Shown here piece by piece: positions 24,801 to 38,146 of a DNA stretch of 64,000 nucleotides (position 1 is its first letter; each line of letters starts with the position of its first letter). Source of the stretch: Opisthorchis felineus (taxonomy: Eukaryota; Platyhelminthes; Trematoda; Opisthorchiida; Opisthorchiidae); the NCBI GenBank assembly GCA_004794785.1, contig SJOL01001912.1, positions 18,223-82,222 on the forward strand. Reading direction: 5' to 3'. The notes below the pieces were generated by a model that was not told where the DNA came from, made no database searches, and saw only the letters and a list, made by a program, of their open reading frames with translations. A program made the translations under genes and the position numbers.

Positions 24801-25899
24801 AATTTTGGTGTTACCGTATCCATGCCAACTGGCGTGGAAAATCAGGATGAATACTAGAGGATTTAGGAGCCAATTTCGATGTGCAGAACGATTAACCGGC
24901 CGAGCGATACCGTAAAGCATGGATCCCACAGTCAGTAGGATTTGATCAAGCACGCACAACGCATATCGGTTTTATTACTCCCGAAGGGAATTCTGTCTCA
25001 AAACAGGCGGGTTTGATGGTAAGAAGGGAAAATTATGCAGTGAGAAAGCTACCGTGAAATGAGCAATGGGTAATGCTGTTGGAATGTGGCAAACATGATA
25101 AGAGTTAGAACCAACGGTGACCAATTAATGTAGGAAATCGCAGTTCAGTCGCTCCGCAAGAGTCTTTCCGACCAAGGATTATCCAACACAGCTACTTTCA
25201 ACCTTTGGCAACTACAGCAATTCTATTTGCTTCTATAACTGTCTACAGCAGGAATTCCATCCCACTCATGGGTATTAGTGGTTTATGATTCATAGAATTC
25301 GCTATAAGTTTAACTGTATACAAATTTCTCAGACTCGTCCCACTATCTTCCGTGAACATTCTGAACACAGACCTAGTTGAAACCATCACGCATGTTACAG
25401 TAAGTGTTCACGTATTGATAAATACATGCTTGCTTAGTGTTACAACCTCTCGTACTCCAGTTTGCTCTTTGGTAAACTGGAGCTGTTTATTTCAAAATTA
25501 CCGGTTGATACGTCGCCCCTCCTCAAAGATAGTGTTCACTGCGAAGCACTGAAATCGCATGATTATCTAAGTTCACCTCAAAATCATTAGGATAGAGCAT
25601 CGACCGTTTGACCCCCGTAGCCTAGCTACAGGAACAAAGTGACAGCCCAACATGAAGTTCGGTAGGTTAGAAATCAGGTTCACATGTATTTATATCCTGC
25701 CATTTTAAATCAAGGCCTGCTTCTTAGTTAGTCTAACGTTTGGTTTCTTGGTTCAAGTGAAAGGCCAGAAAATGGAAGCCCGCAACCTCAGCATCTATGC
25801 ATGGGCGGCCTGAAACCTGATGTTGCTGGGTAAAGTCGATAGTGTTGACCATGACTATTTACGCTTCGGACGGGACAGAATGAAATTACCTCAAATCAT
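21891..25899. other. Left-arm stretch without recognised gene
   Basis: Only short frames (60-74 codons) and a 9-bp minisatellite at 23766. By position it should correspond to 45.2-48.2 kb of the right arm, but I did not establish a continuous alignment. Confidence 0.25.
23766..23801 (+). repeat. 9-bp tandem repeat, four perfect units
   Basis: TGCCGCATG repeated four times without variation, followed directly by GTTATTT. CpG-containing units with no decay suggest a recent expansion. Confidence 0.9.
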
Positions 25900-26320
25900 G
25901 ACGTTCAACTGGGCTCAGCTCGGATTTTGTCTGATAGGGATTTGAAAGGGAGCTGCTCTTATACTGATAACAGGGAATATGCCAAAACGCTCCAAATTTG
26001 GCTGTTGTACATATGTAGTCTAAAGGCTTGATACGTGCACACCACACACGAAGTACACGTGAAGTGAACACTAATTCTTTGATGTTCTGGTTAGACTGCA
26101 ACGAGGAAAATAGTGCGGAAGAAGTACATCGCTTTTTCAGTTGGTAAGCATCTCTGAGGCAAACCAAGTAGCTTGAGACTTTACAAGGTTCAAACTGTTT
26201 TTTTCCTGGGACGAATCAATGGGTGTTTACGCGTAAAGATGAACGAAAACACCAAACTTACTGTGTCCTATCATTAGGGGTGACTAGTATCCTTTACGTC
26301 TAAAATAACTCACTGAATGA
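25900..26320. repeat. Arm block 4, left copy
   Basis: Aligns with the reverse complement of 44840-45200, including GGTAAGCATCTCT and GTACATCGCTTTT. The minus frame 25886-26167 is open for 93 codons and shares RVLRV and FTQQHQ-type strings with the right arm. No family is recognised. Confidence 0.7.
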
Positions 26321-26559
26321 GCAAAAATAAAATCGAATAGTTGGTCAGGGTCAGATAAAAATTTTGCCAAATTTCAGCCCATAACTGTTTTATCCTTATC
26401 TCAATTATTGGCATTGCGCTTCTCACGGATTTCCGAGAGTATTCGATTGTGCGACATCCCGGCCACGACCATGCCCTTAAGCAATGGGTGCCTCATCGGC
26501 AGCGTGAACAACATAAATCAACTATTTTCCCTCCAGAGTGGACCAATCATGGTTTGGTG

Positions 26560-26563
<4 letters not shown>

Positions 26564-26604
<41 letters not shown>
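26564..26604. repeat. (TA)n microsatellite
   Basis: About 20 uninterrupted TA units. This low-complexity tract also accounts for the YIYIYI run in the overlapping open frame. Confidence 0.95.
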
Positions 26605-26607
<3 letters not shown>

Positions 26608-26998
26608 CTCGGGCCAACCATTATCCATTGAGTGAGATGTCTCGTGTCGATTGTGGACTAAACTTAAAGAACATTTCAAGAATCCCTATTACGCGAAATG
26701 TGTTATGATGGATGGCCAATATTTAAGATGTTCTGCTTAGAAAGGCAATTAATTATTAACTTTAGAGGGCGAGCTGTAGAGGACCAACAATTAAAAATAG
26801 AAACGATGGATCGTTTTTGGCAGAACATGAATTTTGGAATGAAATAAGGAGATTATTTCAAATCGACTGGTCAAATATCACGACGTTAGAAGACATTTGG
26901 AATTATACCCCAAAATCATATGGGATTCATTTTTGCTTCATAGTTTTCTGTATATTTTTCCTCGTGGCTATTAACTAAACTGTCTTGTTTGTTACCAG

Positions 26999-27201
26999 CC
27001 AAGTACAGAAAATGGTACAGCACAGACCAGTACAGTAAACACATCTTTACATCCAGAGATTCCCAAACAATTTCGAATCAAATCAACATGCTAGCCGATA
27101 TGGCAATTGACGAGCCGTATTTGAATTTACTTAAAGATGATTGTGATTCAGTCTTTGTACACCGATATTCAACATCCTGTTTGGTATTTCGTTCTGTATA
27201 G
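26999..27201 (+). pseudogene. Candidate exon, left copy, frameshifted
   Basis: Follows a pyrimidine-rich acceptor-like sequence (TTGTTACCAG) and matches 43645-43797 of the right arm. Shared peptides are PST-NG-, SRDSQ, DMA and DPYLN/EPYLN with an acidic DDC end. The left copy has about 20 extra bases after CAGACCAG, which shift the frame relative to the right copy. Ser/Asn-rich and acidic, like a disordered C-terminus; function unknown. Confidence 0.35.
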
Positions 27202-27399
27202 TGTGCTGCATCTAAGTAAGTCCCATTCGACGTGTCTCACAAAATGATACAGTCAGCAACTCATTTTGATCTCGCCACATTCAGAAATTTCAAAATGTTG
27301 CTTGAAGGCGTTGCCCTAAATAGCAATAGCAGTCTGGACGATTTTCTAAGTGATATAGTATCACTTATCTTACGTGAGGTTTAGTAAACTTTTAGTTGC

Positions 27400-28350
27400 A
27401 TCTACTGCGCACGTGTCTTTAGTGTACGTCGAAAGGTACACAACTAAAAGCTTCTGGGTTTTCAAGAATGTGGTGCATGAAAGACACCTGGTTGATAATC
27501 CACCTATAACCCGTTGTTGATTGTTGTTTCCGACCGGCAATAACTAAAGATTTCATCTGGTCCGACCGGGCTTCAGTAGGCAAATCTGGCCCAGTTGAAT
27601 CCAGCATTCCTCAAACTCAGTAGGGTTTTACTCCTGCCTGTGGAATCGATTCTGGCTCAAACATTGGCAAGCACTTTAGACTTTAGATGCCTTCTGAGAT
27701 TTATCCTTGTGAATGACACTGATGTACTTGATTACAATTCAACTGACTAATACATTACTGCATTTGTGCTACCGATGACACCTGTCTCAGCTGTTCTAAA
27801 CAAAACGCCGCCTTCTAAGAAAAAGTGGAGATAACTAGTGCAGGACGACCCTTAAAAGATATCTCAAGACCATGTTTTTTTTAACTGGCTACGTTTATTG
27901 GTGAGGTTATTTACAACACAATAACGACTGTTTTAAGAACTCACAGGTAATTCCGTATTTTGCTATGCACTGTTCTACAGACAGAGAAAAATGGTCAAGT
28001 TAGCAAAGACCGTAAATAGATATGACATCAAAAAACATGCTAAATAATGTAATAATATAGACAAAACAATATCAACTGCAGGGTGAATCAAGTCTGGAAT
28101 TTGCGTCACGAGAATTAGCGGAACATTTGCAGGTAGACGTTAGCAAATATAAGTGCACCCTGTAGTTAAATAATCTTGAGAAAACAAATGTACTACTTGA
28201 AAAACACGGGTAGTAATTGCGATCACATACCAACCTCGTTTAGAAGCTAGGAACATCTCGGCTGATACTGAATAGACTATAGGCCCCAAACACCGCAAAA
28301 ATGCCCTTAACCACTGGTGTGCATGAACAGATTAGTTCAATAACAAGCTT
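27400..28350 (+). repeat. Arm block 5, left copy
   Basis: Matches 42460-43400 in reverse complement, including the 20-nt identity at 28149-28168. In the right copy a Met-initiated 79-codon frame (42668-42907 minus) is open; here the same region is interrupted by stops. Confidence 0.75.
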
Positions 28351-30200
28351 CGATGCAAAATGTAGCCTGTTTAACTGGAGAAAATCATTCCGATTTTGTT
28401 GCACACCAAGTTACTCAAACGCTTTTTCGTGAATTTTAAATTGAACTCTGGAGCAGGAAAGCTATGTGCACACTAGGGTGAACCTTTAGATGGCAAAATT
28501 AGACCAGCGCCAAGGACTCGTATGAAAACTAAATGAACCAACAAAAAATCATAAAGAAAATGGGGCGGATCAAACAACATGAGTTGGATGCCAGGTACTC
28601 ACGACCAAGGTATTATAAACGCGATGTAGTACCACACGAGGAAAAATATCATTCCGCAAAATTTATCTGGCAGCAGGCTGGAATTAGCCTGGAACTGGCG
28701 CCAAACACGAGAGGGCGAATATTCATTGGTCGTTCTGACGTCGCAAAAATCTCAAACGACTGTAATAAACTCATTGCAAGATGCACAAAGCTACAGCTTC
28801 AACTACCGCTGGCGTTGTAATTAAACTCTACCGTCCACAGGCTCAGTGATTCGAACTTGCTATGTTGCTTGTTGAACACATATACCGAAGCGTTGTAACA
28901 CCAAATATTCCATCGTTAGCGACATTCAGACACATTTTAAACTTGTAATGAATATGTGAATCGATGCGTTTGCCATCATTTGTCATCATTTGCCAGCGGA
29001 TTACATTCACGGACTCTCCACTTCACGAATCATCCTCGATACTAATTGCCGCAGTCTTTGTCTGCCAGGAGTACGTTGCCGTAGGCCGGCTAAACTGTTC
29101 TTCAGAACGTTTTTCTAAGCCATGTTTTGGCCAAAGAATTGCTAAACCATATGTGTCTTCATCGGCACCCAAATGTAAAGAAGACAAGCAATAACAACAT
29201 TGGCGAGTGTGCGAAAATTCGCAATTACGACCACTTTGAGCAATCAAATAACAAAAGAAACGAAAGCGTTTATCTCCATCGATGGCACGAGACGTGACCG
29301 AAACGGCCACATTTTTGAATAAAACACCTGGTTAAAGATGCTGACATGCAACCTGAACTCAGTACACCCAACTATCTCTGAAACAGTATTGAACAAACCT
29401 TAACTGCCAGATTTATTCGTCCAAAGGACGTAGACTCGAGTGATCGATCTCCCGTGGACACAAAAGTGGATTAAGTTCAGGTGGTCTTCGTTCATGTCGC
29501 TTTTCCATCTGCCCTGCCTAAATAATTTAACTCGTATCTTCTTTTCGACATGTTCATTTGTGAATTAATGACAAGCAATGCTGACATTATTGCTTCCCAT
29601 AAAATATGTATTGACTGAGTTTTGCTGACACATTACGTTTCCCAGATGGCGCATGATATCAGGCAGGAACCCAAAGTTGAAGGTCAAGACGTTTAGCCAA
29701 AGGCTGGATGGGGGGCGCGTCTTTCATTATTTTTACAACAAACCAGTTTCATGAATGTACTATAAGCAATACTAATCAGGTGTGTATGACTAGGTGTATG
29801 AGGTCAGTCGATTCAGCGGCATTGCTTCTACATACGGTGTTGCTGGACAGTGGGCTTGGAATTGGCCACGATTTAACTCATATACAAGCACTCTAGAATG
29901 CCTTTCTACTTGGAACCGACCAATCACCCGACAGAAGTTCGCGTTGAAAGGCGTTTTTCAGAATGCACAGAAAATTGTGTATTGGATGAAACTCAAGCCT
30001 GTGAAAAGTGTTTAATCTCACAACCTTTCCCAGTGACTCGAATCGCCATTAACCAATGAGAAAATCCTCAATCATTTCATTTACAATTGTTATAGAGCCA
30101 TCAAAATAAGACATTTGCGGCCAACATAAGCTAAACTGAAGTAAAGTTTCGAAAAACTATTTACCTCAAACGAACGTACTCTAGTTTGTTATAACGCATA

Positions 30201-30335
30201 ATGATTTTCGATAAAGTAACTTCACAAGAACGTTTTGCTCTCGATTCACTCAGTGCTGACTATTACTATGCAATGGCAGATGTCGTAGAGGACACGTCCA
30301 CGTCTGTTTACTGTCCAGCAGTGGATCGAATGCAG
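30201..30335 (+). CDS. Candidate first or internal exon, unknown protein
   Basis: A Met-initiated frame of 45 codons (MIFDKVTSQERFALDSLSAD, then YYYAMADVVEDTSTSV and CPAVDRMQ) ends exactly at CAG|GTAAGC, a strong donor. Composition is protein-like and acidic. No upstream or downstream exon could be joined and no family recognised. Confidence 0.3.
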
Positions 30336-30590
30336 GTAAGCGTCAACTTCGCTTCCACTGGTGACTTAATCCTCCCGTGGTTGTGGCAAGGCGATGCAGG
30401 GTGAGACACTGCAACTGCTCCACTATTCCTGGGTTCGTACACATGGGGTGTTATTGTATAGACAGACAGCCACAAATAAAGTGTCGTGGACATCGTTGTA
30501 AGGTCGTTATTGTTGAATAAAATGAGTCACTTAAAGGGTCATTGCGCGGTTGTAAAACACCACTAGGTTCCTATTGCGTTTGCGCATGCA

Positions 30591-30652
30591 TTATATATAT
30601 CTATATGGTATATACATCTATTGTATATGTATATTATATATATATATATGTA
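30591..30652. repeat. AT-rich microsatellite cluster
   Basis: Imperfect TA and TATG units (TATATATATC..., TGTATATGTATA). Confidence 0.85.
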
Positions 30653-31710
30653 TCAATACTGAGAGAGAGATACGGAGTGACGGATGGACAATGTCCTCCG
30701 TGAGTGAGTACCCGGATGGAGAGCCATTCCGATGATGGCAACTGTGGAAGACTAGAAATGCTTTCAGTTACTAAATACTCTCAAAATTTGCACTTACACG
30801 AACGTGTGTGAGCTTGATCAGATTATGTCCCATCACTTTCCGGAAATGTGAAGTTTTACCTTACGGACTGTATCCCAGCCCCTCGCTATTACGACTTTCT
30901 AAATAAGAAGCTAGGTTGTCTAGACAAAACATACTACTGAGAAGGTTGCTGAAAACTCGTCGACAACCCACGACCGTTTCAGAGAATCGGATATGGTGAC
31001 TGTCATACGACGGTGGACTAAACATATATGCACAACGTGCCATGGGTGTATATATACACATATATATAGACGAACATATGAACCTGATGTACTTCTCAAT
31101 TTTGTAATTGATTTCACAAATAAAGAGTCAACCCAATCAAAGAAACAGTGGAAAATTAGACTTACTTTCGCATTCTCTATCCGTCAAATCTTCACATCGC
31201 CCTAGATGTGTGCGTTATTGGTCAAAATTAGTCTAGTTACGTTCCGGAAAAATTGAGGTGCCGCCTTAAAATAAGTATGGTACACCCTCTCTACTATGAC
31301 CCTACTAGAGAATAAACAGACTAAGTGCACATTCACAACACGCGACGACCACAAGGTCGTCCGCGTGGTATACGAAATGTTGTCATTTAACAAACTACAA
31401 CCGATCAGCCTAATAACATTGTACAGAATAGGTTTCAAAAACTTAGTGCTTCACACTTCTACGCTTCGGAGATTTTTTTCTAAATACATGTCACAAACAG
31501 GCACCACACTCCATTTCCTGTTTGTTCGTCATAGACTTCATTATTATGGGCCATCTTTTATGTACACTTACCGGAACAGCGGTTCTTTGCCGAAAGTACA
31601 CACTGTACTGTAAATGCAATATAGCATCGCAACGGGATCTTGATAAGCGCGCCAAAAATTATTCGTTGCCTTGGCCAAAAATACCAAGTCTAACTGGTCA
31701 TATATACACG

Positions 31711-31734
31711 TATATATATATATATATATATATA
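31711..31734. repeat. (TA)n microsatellite
   Basis: Twelve TA units following CATATATACACG. Confidence 0.9.
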
Positions 31735-32079
31735 CTATTTACATGAAACAACCTTGGGTTATGCATCCCATCTTCGGATGGATGACAGTGGAAAATCGGC
31801 CAGCTTCACTGTTGTTTATAATCGATGGACAAAACGCTAATTATCTACAGGTGTTTTTCACAACTTCTTGTACATGGCGAAATCCATTTTTTCGACCATA
31901 CATTATGCTCTGAATTTTCAATACAATCGGACAGAGGTATGTGTAGTAGAACTCTATCCAGCGACCATTCCTTAGTGGCTGCCACCCATTCTCGGTTTTT
32001 CGAGAAAGGAAGACGGAGTTGGTAACGCTTTTGTGGCAAATAGGCACCAGATACAATAATTAGAATAACCAAAAGCTTT

Positions 32080-32246
32080 CAGCTGCAGCATCGTTTAAGT
32101 GCCTAGCTGCCATGCTGCCCGAAGGAAGCATAAGGGCTGAGATACTGCCAAGTTGCCCAAGCCTGGACAAAAGCAGCCCGGACGCGGAGGTTGGGATGAA
32201 ACCACAGACATTCTGCTCGATAAGCCCGGGCCTTAGCCTGTGAAAA
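32080..32246 (-). mobile_element. tRNA-headed SINE, diverged copy
   Basis: On the minus strand the body shows GGCAACTTGGCAGTATCTCA, CTTATGCTTCCTTCGG and GCATGGCAGCTAGGCAC, matching the copy at 41333-41511. The tRNA-like head is badly mutated but keeps CTGTGGTTTCATCCC in place of the B box. No clean target duplication was found. Confidence 0.7.
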
Positions 32247-34280
32247 ACCCCGACCTCAAATGCCACCCATGTCTGTGGAGACCGGTTAAGCCTTGTTTTT
32301 ATAGGGGTCGCTGTCGACGGATTTCACCATACTAGTGGATAGACGAAATGTGTATAATCAATACTAAAACCCTCCACTACAAATCACATCACAAAGCCCT
32401 GTTCCAATGGTTGCTGGAATCACACCATTAGTTGTACTGAAAAGATAGCAAGGTGAACTGCGTTTAAACACATGCTACGAACTACCTTGAAAACAAACAT
32501 AAAAATGACATAGTTTGCTTCACTTTTACTGTCCATCCTACATCAACCTATAGAAGTTCATAGGTAAAGTTGTGCGTGTGGGCGATACTTAGGGCGGCCC
32601 GGTTTTTCAATTTGATTTGATTGACCTAAGACCAAATATATGTCGTCCGCTTCTTGAATGACGGTTGCGTTCTGTTCTGGCTTATGTGACGAAAGTATGG
32701 GTGGTCCCATGATCTAGTTAAGTAGTGAATACTTAGCAGTTTTGATCACTCCACAGTAGGTGAGCTGTTCTAGGGTACGCAGGCGCAGTAGCAATAGCGT
32801 GAATGTCAGCAAAGGATAATCGTTTTATCAATCCTGTAAAACACTATGATGAATTAGCCTCTCCCATTACAACACTACAATCCAGAGCAGACGGTTACTC
32901 ACAGGTTTTAGTGAGTGAAGGGTAGGAAATCGTGAGTAGAGAAAGGAGTGTAATCCTAATATCCCTATGCTTCGAGGTGAAACTTCAGTAAAAAAAAAGC
33001 TGGACTACGTGCTAAACACCAGCTGCAGACAACACCCATCAAAGCGGTTCCTTCGTGTAGTTAGCACACTCCAGAGAGGATTCAAGCTCCCATTTTTATC
33101 AGTATCAGATACTCCCAAATCAATTAAAACCGTGTTCAGCCACTCTACTGGTTTTCATCTATTGTGGACCTGTGCACATATATTAGGAAATGTAGCCTGG
33201 ACCCCGGGGTGCTTTTGGGGTTTGACTCTTCACTTACGTAAGCTTATCTCGTGCATGGTCGATTTTCCACCCATCCTGCCTTTCTCAACCGTTTCTTTGC
33301 ATCCACAACGAATGCGCACGCAGAGGTCAACCAGGTAACCGGGGCTCTTCTGTAACTCGCCCAGGGCGTCTCTTCAGTGGACTGCAGTCCGTTCCAGCTG
33401 GGATGACACGTTGCCCTGCACTGAGTCTCAGCTTGCTTCGTGCCACAGTGCATTGTCTGGTATTCTGTCTGACTACACGAACGCCTACGAGTGAGTCTCA
33501 CTTACCATGACCTGATTGTGCCTTTCGAACTGGTACCGTTAACTCTGGGATTGGCATATCATATTTGATATTCGGTATCTATCGTCTAAGCGTAACCCAA
33601 TGATGTGCTCGATGAACTGTATAACAACGGAAAAGTAACCCTCTAAGTCAAATACATTCACAGTCTGTACCGCATTGTTTGATGCTTCCTAGACGATGAG
33701 GGACTCCTAGCTTTATTAAATCTTTCAGCGCCTGGAAGGACTTGCCTAATCCAATTGAGTGCAAATATTCTCACTGTCCAGCGGCTTCAAGTATTGTTGT
33801 AAGTTTTCAGTATGGCAAGTTATTCCATTTAATTTTCACTGTAATTCCAAGTTTAATTTTTACTAACCATTCGATCTGCGCGAGTTAGCCCGTACGATGC
33901 TCTGATTCATTTTTAAAGCTTATGATGTCGCATTGCTCAGAAATCACCCTCCTTACATGTTGAGATATTTGACAAATTTCCTAGTTGCAGTTGCCACCAC
34001 GTCCCACTAGAAAGATATACACGAAATAACGAGATCTCTATCAAACTCGCTTCTCCAAGGAAAATAACAGCATCCGACATAAAACTCGACCGACTCTCAG
34101 CAAAAATCTTAACGATGAAGAGGTATTTCCCAGAAGCATACTACATAGTGGACGAAACTTACCCCAGCAGATGACATCTTCAGGTAATCCAGTATGACTG
34201 CAGCCCACTAATATGAGAAATAACAGGAGACAATTCAACCTACCATCCCAGAAATAATGGAAGTTTAATATGCTGGGTTC

Positions 34281-35600
34281 TGAGATAATTTGTGGTTAAA
34301 ATGTATCAAACATTGACTGGGTTCGTGCACCGTACAGAAATATTTTAATCAATAAATGCATGCAAAATGAAACCGTGAATGAAATGATTCAATGAAGACC
34401 CACATATGCATTCTTCGTAAGACAAGTCGTCAGTTGTCTGAACTTCCAAAATCATTTCTGAGCAAGCTGGAACAAGAATATTGTGAATACGGATGCATCG
34501 AAGCTCACCGGAGGTAAGTAGAACAGACAGATAAAACAGTTGCCACATTTGTAAGTTTCCAGTAGATAGGCGTGCTAATGTCATCTGCAGTTATATATGG
34601 ACTATGGTCGACCAACCATCGGTACACAAACCGCCTAATCTATTCTCCATCCGTTTAAATCTGTTGGCTTTAACTATGCAATCCATTTTCACCAATGTCA
34701 GTATCGAACAACGATAGTCTGTGAGGGGGCGACAGTTTGAAACTGGGCAACAAGACATCAGTAAACATGTGTTTCGTATCGGGGATTTGTGGGCGTAATT
34801 AGCATCTATATGAGATCAACTAGGTGCGTAGTTCGAAGTCATCACATGGCCTTGTTAGGCAATCTCGATCATCCGATGGAAAACTATAAGAAATGTACCT
34901 CATATTTACACTCGAGTAAAGTGGTGGATTGCAGTTTTTGCTAGTTATCCTAGACCGTGTTCAACAAGTGACCGAACCTCAGTCATTGCGACTGTCATTC
35001 ACTTCAAAAGACATTACTGCAATTGTTGTTCCATGTCAAAGTGGGAATTCACTACACACAGGTTTTTCTGTTGGTGGCATATTCATTTGACTGCTCTACA
35101 TGTTAGGTAACAAACGATCTGTTAGTAGTGTGAGGAGATTTGAGAATTTTAATGGAGATTTCTTTGTGCTGAAAAGCTGAGAAGCGCTGTACAGCTGCTT
35201 CATCCTTATTGATAATCAGCAGCATTGACTGATTTGGATCCCATGATTGTAGGATGAGGGCGCTATATCCTGTCTAAGTGCGAACTAATCACTCTGCTGA
35301 TCGGGTGCTCATGGCAGAACGGTTAAGTGTTCGAACTATCAGCCAGGAAATCATGCGTTCAAGACTCTGTGGGGTGTCGTGATATGCGCTGTTAATGATT
35401 CTCAATAATCATGAAACTGCTGTGAAGCGCTTCTCAGCTTTTTAGGAATAGCGGACAAAGTTTCACCGAGAATTGTTTTTGAAAATCTACGTGGTGGGAT
35501 GTATATTCATTCAAAGTTACCTCCCAGCCGCACCGACTTCCTGAGTGAATCCGAGTATTTAGTAAACTAGGTAACTATTCCGCTCAGTGTCATCGCGATG
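34281..35600 (+). repeat. Arm block 6, left copy
   Basis: Matches 40340-41850 in reverse complement. It runs from ACTGGGTTCGTGCACCGTACAG-type sequence at 34316 through GCTCACCGGAGGTAA, CAAACGATCTGTT and the 272-bp inverted-end element to TTCCTGAGTGAATCCGA. It contains the empty target site (around 34600-34625) of the SINE present in the right arm. Confidence 0.8.
35172..35443 (+). mobile_element. 272-bp element with inverted ends and tRNA-like centre
   Basis: The ends AAAAGCTGAGAAGCGCT and (reverse complement) AAAGCTGAGAAGCGCTT form imperfect terminal inverted repeats of about 45 bp. Between them lie a pol III A-box-like TGGCAGAACGG (35312-35322) and a B-box-like GCGTTCAAGACTC (35355-35367). 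Each end carries a CTG..., hairpin, GAAAC order that resembles a decayed hammerhead ribozyme core. Schistosome Sm-alpha SINE-like repeats are known to combine pol III promoters with hammerheads, so a related family is possible but unproven. Confidence 0.6.
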
Positions 35601-37921
35601 AATTCATTTCGGACGCTCTCCCCGGTCGTAAACCATGTAACACAACACTAGGCATAACACGCAATGCAATGCAGGTTACAACATTTGCGTACTTCTAAAT
35701 CAAACTGATTGATGAATAAAACCAAGTCATTTTCAGGGTAGACTTCAGGTCATTCCGAGCGCAGAGGACACAAAACGATTAATTAATGTGGTCTCAAGCA
35801 ATTTAAGTCTATGTCCCTGCATGCTTTGCAGAGGATAGTAAGGGGACTTCAGTATAGTACACCGCTACGTAGCGACTCCAGTCATCTCCTGAAAATTTGA
35901 CGCACCTATTTGCACACATCAGCGATTGAAGGTTTATCTGGCATCGTACATGCCAGCACTTTAGCAAATGGTTCATTTATTGTCAGTCATGATTTCCGTG
36001 CTCCCCTGTTCCAGCTGTAGCCTCCTCGGAACATACACACATAATATTTTTGATGGTTCCTAAAGGGTGGATTACACTGAGGTATTTGTAGCTGGTGAAT
36101 TCGTAAGACTAGGCTTCCTTTAAGCTTTATTCTTCAAAGCTTTCTTGTGATATTTCGAGGGATGGATACTTGTCCGTTCTGATTAATTTGCAAAACGTTG
36201 CTCGGGGAGATTTGGCATTGTCAGTAAGTCCCCGAAGCGAGTGATATTTCTGAATAATATACAAATGTTACAAGTTCTCTTTTTAGATAACACTTCCAGG
36301 CACAATCGGTCAAGAAAATTACTTTAGTCTGTATTTTCGTTGACTGAGGAGCTAGCTTGAACAAAGACTGAAAGTTGTCCTCCGTTTCGACGTCATTCAA
36401 TCCACCGCATATGATCCGGAGTGGACGTTTCTGGATGCCGTCGGCCGTACAGCGGTTTGTTCTCCGTTTATTTGAGAAGCGCTAGGCGCTCAGCCCAGGT
36501 GATTAATCATTTTGTGTGAGCCGTAGATGTTGGTGTTGTAGGACCAGAATTAGGGGAATTCAAACGGGAACAGTGTGGGCGTAGTTTTCAGAAATTCTGT
36601 GACTTCTGTATAATGTCATAATCAAGATTACTGAAGCCATAATTAATCATACTTATTCGTCTTATCCTGGTGTGAGTTGGTTTGGCGAAATATCATTACG
36701 CGCCTCGAGTCACTTTTATGTTAGGGACAAATGGCCAAGCTGGATGTTTCCATTGTCAACCATTGGTGTGCTCCAAATGCACATCTTCTCTAACCATCGG
36801 TCCGAAACTATTTCAGCTCGGTAGAATATTTTACAGCCCCTTACAATATATGAGTGATCCAACTGCTAACATTGATTGGTATTTTTCAAATCAGATTTGT
36901 GATGATGTAGTCCAGACAGAGCACGTCGAATACCACTGTCTTAGATTTCAAAACCGATTTATTTTGACCTTCAAAACTGTACGAAGTGCCAGATGTGACA
37001 GCTCAACGTGAAACGATGCACATGCACTTTTGTACAACGATGCTATTCTGGTGGTGCTGCTCTGAAACAAGTGAGACTGGACCATGTGAATGAGAACCTG
37101 AACCACTGTTAGTTTTCAGCTAACAAAGTCGCTCGTCACGACAGATATATCAAAATATGAAAGGTCAATTAAAGTGGCAGGAATTACCGGAAAGGTCAGG
37201 TCAGTTTTTCACTTCGAAGAGTACAAGTTCTGGCCACGAGGTAAGTGGACGCCTGCGGGCTCAAGCAGACGAAGAGAAGACGGAGACTGGCAACATTTCC
37301 TTGGCATGCATAAATGCAAGCAGAACTGCCACACGCTGTTTCGTCTCTCGAAAAGGAAGTGTGAACGGCGGGCCGGATTGCTGTGGGGCAGTTCGAAGAA
37401 ACAGAGACTTACCTCGACATTCTTTGCGGAGTTTGAAGTGGATTTAGCTACACTTTCAAACATTCATGTAAATATGTGTATGTTTGCACTTCTCATTCAT
37501 CAGCTGTATTTCATTGCATCTATAAATGTGACTGCACCTTTCTGACCTTGCAAAATCTCTTCTCGACCTTCTTCTGTTTTTCGGACCCAGTTATGTTCCA
37601 CCTCTGCACCGTTGACGCAGTTCGGAAAGTTAGTATAAAACACAAACTATTCAACTTGATTGAGCCCTTTCGATCATACTGACATTTCTGAAATAAAGTT
37701 CTATGCAATTTTAAAGCACAAAAATCGCTCTGGAAAACTTGCAAGCAATCCCCCATTACTGCTAACGAAAACTTGCATATAACTGTGCTGCCTTGCTCCA
37801 ACGATATTGCAAAGATGGAGTGGTCCAGATCATCCCAAAATATATTATTCCTGAAGAACACTTTGATACGAGTCCGTGTGACTGAACATGCAAGCAAACA
37901 GCACACTGTATGCGGCGATTG

Positions 37922-38146
37922 TCAGTAAGAGTTCACTGAAACACCAGAGTTGACCAAGTGATTAAGACCCCAAAAACAAAGACCATCTCTGGAAACATAC
38001 CTACCGCTATCATCCATAAGGCTCTTTGCACAGGTGGCAAGTAGAACGCCAACACTCAACAAGGTAGTACTCAACAAAACCCACGTAAGAACACTGTTAG
38101 AAGCTTGTGAATGATCTGAATGTAATTCGTTTTGCACAAACAACAC
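37922..38146 (-). CDS. Unknown frame with a probable membrane segment
   Basis: Contains the hydrophobic run VLTWVLLSTTLLSVGVLLAT (about residues 19-38), flanked by polar sequence. A GTAGGTATG string at about 38007 could be a donor and TATATTCAG at about 38150 an acceptor, giving a membrane-spanning exon of about 140 bases. Unrecognised; single-pass protein is an inference. Confidence 0.25.
   Translation of the reverse strand: MLFVQNELHSDHSQASNSVLTWVLLSTTLLSVGVLLATCAKSLMDDSGRYVSRDGLCFWGLNHLVNSGVSVNSY

Larger units (their letters stand above)
28351..34280. other. Left-arm segment with little right-arm counterpart
   Basis: The right arm has only about 0.6 kb between the corresponding anchors (41.85-42.46 kb), so about 5 kb was gained here or lost there. 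Contents seen: frame 28533-28820 plus, a candidate exon at 30201-30335, AT microsatellites at 30591 and 31711, a diverged SINE at 32080-32246 and a 123-codon plus frame at 32967-33338 without motif. Confidence 0.5.
16800..35700 (+). repeat. Left arm of large inverted segmental duplication
   Basis: This arm matches the right arm (about 40230-56680) in reverse complement and mirrored order. Exact anchors, left versus right: 17933-17945 and 55551-55563; 19122-19135 and 52444-52457; 20803-20822 and 49256-49275 (20 nt); 26143-26155 and 44987-44999; 27115-27127 and 43689-43701; 28149-28168 and 42665-42684 (20 nt); 34503-34517 and 41616-41630; 35538-35554 and 40383-40399. Around each anchor, hundreds of bases align with many substitutions and indels (my impression is around 70 percent identity). 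The stretches 21.9-25.9 kb and 28.4-34.3 kb were not aligned throughout, and outer limits are approximate. Confidence 0.8.

Noticed and set aside
26408..26635. Open frame with a YIYIYI run
   Set aside because: The repeat part is the translation of a (TA)n microsatellite.
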